Of a stretch of DNA of 5,537 nucleotides, positions 3,374 to 5,537 are shown one piece after another. The translations under genes and the position numbers were made by a program. The stretch is from assembly GCA_017459485.1 (NCBI GenBank), contig JAFUCW010000073.1:1-5537 (forward strand). The letters are read 5' to 3'. Origin of the DNA: Eggerthellaceae bacterium (lineage in GTDB: Bacteria > Actinomycetota > Coriobacteriia > Coriobacteriales > Eggerthellaceae). A model generated the notes under the pieces. That model searched no databases. It was not told the origin of the DNA and saw only the letters and a list, made by a program, of their open reading frames with translations. Each line of letters opens with the position of its first letter. Position 1 is the first letter of the stretch.

Positions 3374-5537
3374 CTACGCCACCCTGATCTTCAATGTTAC
3401 AGGCTTGGTCGCCTTCTTGTAGTTCGCGTTCCCGGCTGCCGTGACCTTCACCTTCACCTTGTAGGCGCCCCTCTTGAGGCCCTTCTTCACGGTCACCTTA
3501 CCGGCCTTGCTCACGGTTATCTTGCTGTTGCCCGAGGCCTTTTTGAACGTGATCGTGCCTTGGGCCTTGCCCACCTTGAAGGCGTCGGCCTTCTTTATGA
3601 CCTGGTTCGCCTTGCGGAGCTTCGACCCCGCGACCTTGGTCGTCTTGGCCTTTGGCGCGACCGTTATGGTGTTGGCCGCCTTGCCGATCTCGAAGGCCTT
3701 CGGCGGAGTAGCGCCGGTGTAGCTTCCCTTGCCGTACACGACAACTGCGGCGCTTTTGCCGACATCCGTGTTGTTGACGTAGCGCACCTCGTAGTCCGTC
3801 CCCGCATCCAGGGTTTTCCCGTCAAGCTTCACGGTCACCTTCGGCTCCACGGGCGCGCCGCCGCTGTAGGTGGCCGCTTCGACCGCAACCTCGGCCGCCG
3901 ACAGGTCTACCGGGTTCTGATCGGCCGGCGCGGCATACAGCTTGATGGAGAAGTTGTCGATGGAGAACTGATCGGTGTAGGTGTCCCCGGGAAGCGTAAC
4001 TCCCGGCACGGGGGATCCTGCCACTGTTGGCAACGCGGCAATATGCTCGGTCCAGTCGACCCATTGCCCGTTCGAGTACAGGAAGCTCTCCCCCTTGTTC
4101 ACGACCGCCTCACCGTACAGGGGCACCCGCACGTTCATCTTGTTCAAAAACTCCACGGACTGTTTCGACAATGCTCGGTTCGCGGAAGCGCTATAGAGGC
4201 GCGTACCGTCGCTATCCAAGGTGGACGCGGTCGAGACGACGGCGATCTTTTTTCCAGCATTCACCTTAAGGGTCCAATCGAGATCCAGGCGGTGGAAGCC
4301 GGCATACTCGAAGTTGCGCGAGGTGTGGTAGAGCAAGGTGCCGTCGGTGGGTTCTGTGGCACCGTCCCTTAGCTCGTAGATGGCAAAAGTCACGCGTTGG
4401 TTCTCTTCCGACGTGCGCGTGGAGACGGCCTTGATCGAGAGGTCTTGCGATGTCTCGAAGACGTTCGCCGAGCTCGTGACGTCAGTTGTGGTCGGCGTGG
4501 TGTAGAAACCGCCTTGAGCGGCCATGTAGTCGTGCTGCAAGACCTCGAAGTCGTTGGCTTCGTTCAGCAAATCGGGCGAGAAGGTCATGGTCTCGGGCTG
4601 CGAGATGGACTTGTCGTAGTAGGAGAGGTAGAAGTACCCGGTGGCCTTTCCATCTGCGTCGCGCACGCCATAGGTGCCGCTGCCGATCTCGTTGCCGAGG
4701 TCGTCGGTTGTCTTGTCGGTCTCGGAACCCCAACTGTTCTTCACGATCCACGCGCCGTTACCGGGAGGCGTGGATGCTTCGGTGGCGACATCATCGACAT
4801 AGGGCTGTCCGTTCGCGTCCTTGGCGAGAACGTATCTATCGTTTTCGTCTTTCACCCAGTTGCCGTTTGCGTCTGTCTCTCTTGCAAATACGTCATGCTT
4901 GAAGTTGGATGCCGAGTAGTTGTCGTCGTAGCCGACGATGCACACGGCATGGGAGATCTGCTCGTTCTCGAAGGTGTACTGGGACCAAGTTTCGCGGTTG
5001 ATGTAGCGCGTATCGGCCGACTGGCCGGGTCGCGCCGAGTCTGCCTTATACGATATGGAGACGCCGTGGCCGTTCACTAGCTCCTGCTTCATGGCGGCGA
5101 TGCTCTGGGGGTTGGGCGTGTTGTCGGCGTTCTGGTACTCGGGCAGCACGTTGCCGTCCCTAAGCGTCATGAAGGGGGTAAGCGTGCGGTTGGAGTTGCC
5201 ACTGCCATCGGTTGCGGGGATTGACCAGTCGTCAAGATCGAAATAGGCGGGAGCGTTTTCATAGTTTTCTTTCAGTTGCGTCACATAGTATTCGAGTGCC
5301 TCGTCGTAGGTCTTGCCTAGCGCCTCCGCTTCCTCCTCCAGTTTCTCCTTGGCCTCATCCACAGTCATGCGCCATGTAGATGCAAGCATGAGAAGCGTGA
5401 TGCCCTTCGGATCACTTTCCAGCGCCTGCGTGTTGAGTCGCGACTTCCCTTGCGCATCTATCCCGCGGTACGGGAACAGGGCTTCCGCCTGAGGACCGAC
5501 GCCCTGCGAGAACAGGGTGGTGATGTATATGGGGTTG
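3374..5537 (-). CDS. Secreted C1-family (papain-like) cysteine peptidase with lectin-like domain, N-terminus cut by the window
   Basis: The frame is open from the right edge, giving 720 visible residues; the first visible Met (5389) is internal, because in-frame coding continues upstream with VGPQAEALFPYRG, typical of the region after the catalytic Cys. The Cys itself lies outside. Active-site His is in ISHAVCIVGYDD (His codon 4949-4951) and Asn in GAWIVKNSWG (Asn codon 4736-4738). An acidic Asp/Asn-rich insert lies between them. Next comes a lectin-like beta domain (about 4520-3950) beginning at the 'DY..AQGGFY' segment, as in C1 peptidases with this module. An Ig-like segment (about 3905-3690) follows, and then a Lys-rich beta domain (about 3690-3377) with the repeated pattern 'kit.vsk.gkvtvkkglk'. 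That last type is common on surface proteins of Coriobacteria and may bind the wall. No sortase motif is seen. The protein probably degrades host or dietary protein outside the cell; the substrate is unknown. Confidence 0.85.
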   Translation of the reverse strand, partial: NPIYITTLFSQGVGPQAEALFPYRGIDAQGKSRLNTQALESDPKGITLLMLASTWRMTVDEAKEKLEEEAEALGKTYDEALEYYVTQLKENYENAPAYFDLDDWSIPATDGSGNSNRTLTPFMTLRDGNVLPEYQNADNTPNPQSIAAMKQELVNGHGVSISYKADSARPGQSADTRYINRETWSQYTFENEQISHAVCIVGYDDNYSASNFKHDVFARETDANGNWVKDENDRYVLAKDANGQPYVDDVATEASTPPGNGAWIVKNSWGSETDKTTDDLGNEIGSGTYGVRDADGKATGYFYLSYYDKSISQPETMTFSPDLLNEANDFEVLQHDYMAAQGGFYTTPTTTDVTSSANVFETSQDLSIKAVSTRTSEENQRVTFAIYELRDGATEPTDGTLLYHTSRNFEYAGFHRLDLDWTLKVNAGKKIAVVSTASTLDSDGTRLYSASANRALSKQSVEFLNKMNVRVPLYGEAVVNKGESFLYSNGQWVDWTEHIAALPTVAGSPVPGVTLPGDTYTDQFSIDNFSIKLYAAPADQNPVDLSAAEVAVEAATYSGGAPVEPKVTVKLDGKTLDAGTDYEVRYVNNTDVGKSAAVVVYGKGSYTGATPPKAFEIGKAANTITVAPKAKTTKVAGSKLRKANQVIKKADAFKVGKAQGTITFKKASGNSKITVSKAGKVTVKKGLKRGAYKVKVKVTAAGNANYKKATKPVTLKIRVA

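Noticed and set aside
3560..4372. Plus-strand ORF of 270 codons opposite the C1 peptidase
   Set aside because: It is antisense to clearly recognisable peptidase and lectin-like sequence, and its composition (G/R/V/H-rich) matches a shadow frame.

Overview
The window is GC-rich and densely coded. It looks like an anaerobic gut actinobacterium of the Coriobacteriia/Eggerthellaceae type. This is an inference from base composition, the very basic C-terminal domain on a secreted C1-family peptidase, the DUF5684-like membrane protein and the Nif11-like peptide. No rRNA or species marker is present.

Left edge (1-580): a type II toxin-antitoxin pair of the HigB/HigA type. The toxin is cut by the window edge and overlaps the antitoxin by 14 bases. 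A gene-poor stretch follows, ending in the 3' half of a tRNA-Val(GAC), from the anticodon loop to CCA, with no 5' half in front of it. This is the pattern left when an integrative element inserts into a tRNA gene. The higBA side is therefore probably the right end of a mobile element, and the sequence after the tRNA terminator (589-621) is probably the older chromosome or an adjacent element.

Middle (580-2690): three short TGTATCCCA repeats and a non-coding stretch come first. A candidate promoter with an overlapping palindrome then precedes a 66-residue Nif11-like RiPP precursor, which has a GG-type leader end and a 19-residue core with two Cys. A 20-bp hairpin separates the precursor from a 286-residue U32-like protein whose Cys set could bind an Fe-S cluster. 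Precursor, hairpin and U32-like gene may form a small peptide-modification operon. This is the most novel-looking part of the window, but no dedicated transporter or radical-SAM enzyme is visible. Terminator-like hairpins (2329-2357 and 2608-2654) close the region.

Right (2689-5537, minus strand): a four-helix DUF5684-like membrane protein, and a large extracellular C1/papain-type peptidase with a lectin-like domain and a Lys-rich C-terminal tail. The peptidase is cut by the right edge, so its catalytic Cys lies outside. These two genes run towards the RiPP/U32 pair and have no evident functional tie to it.
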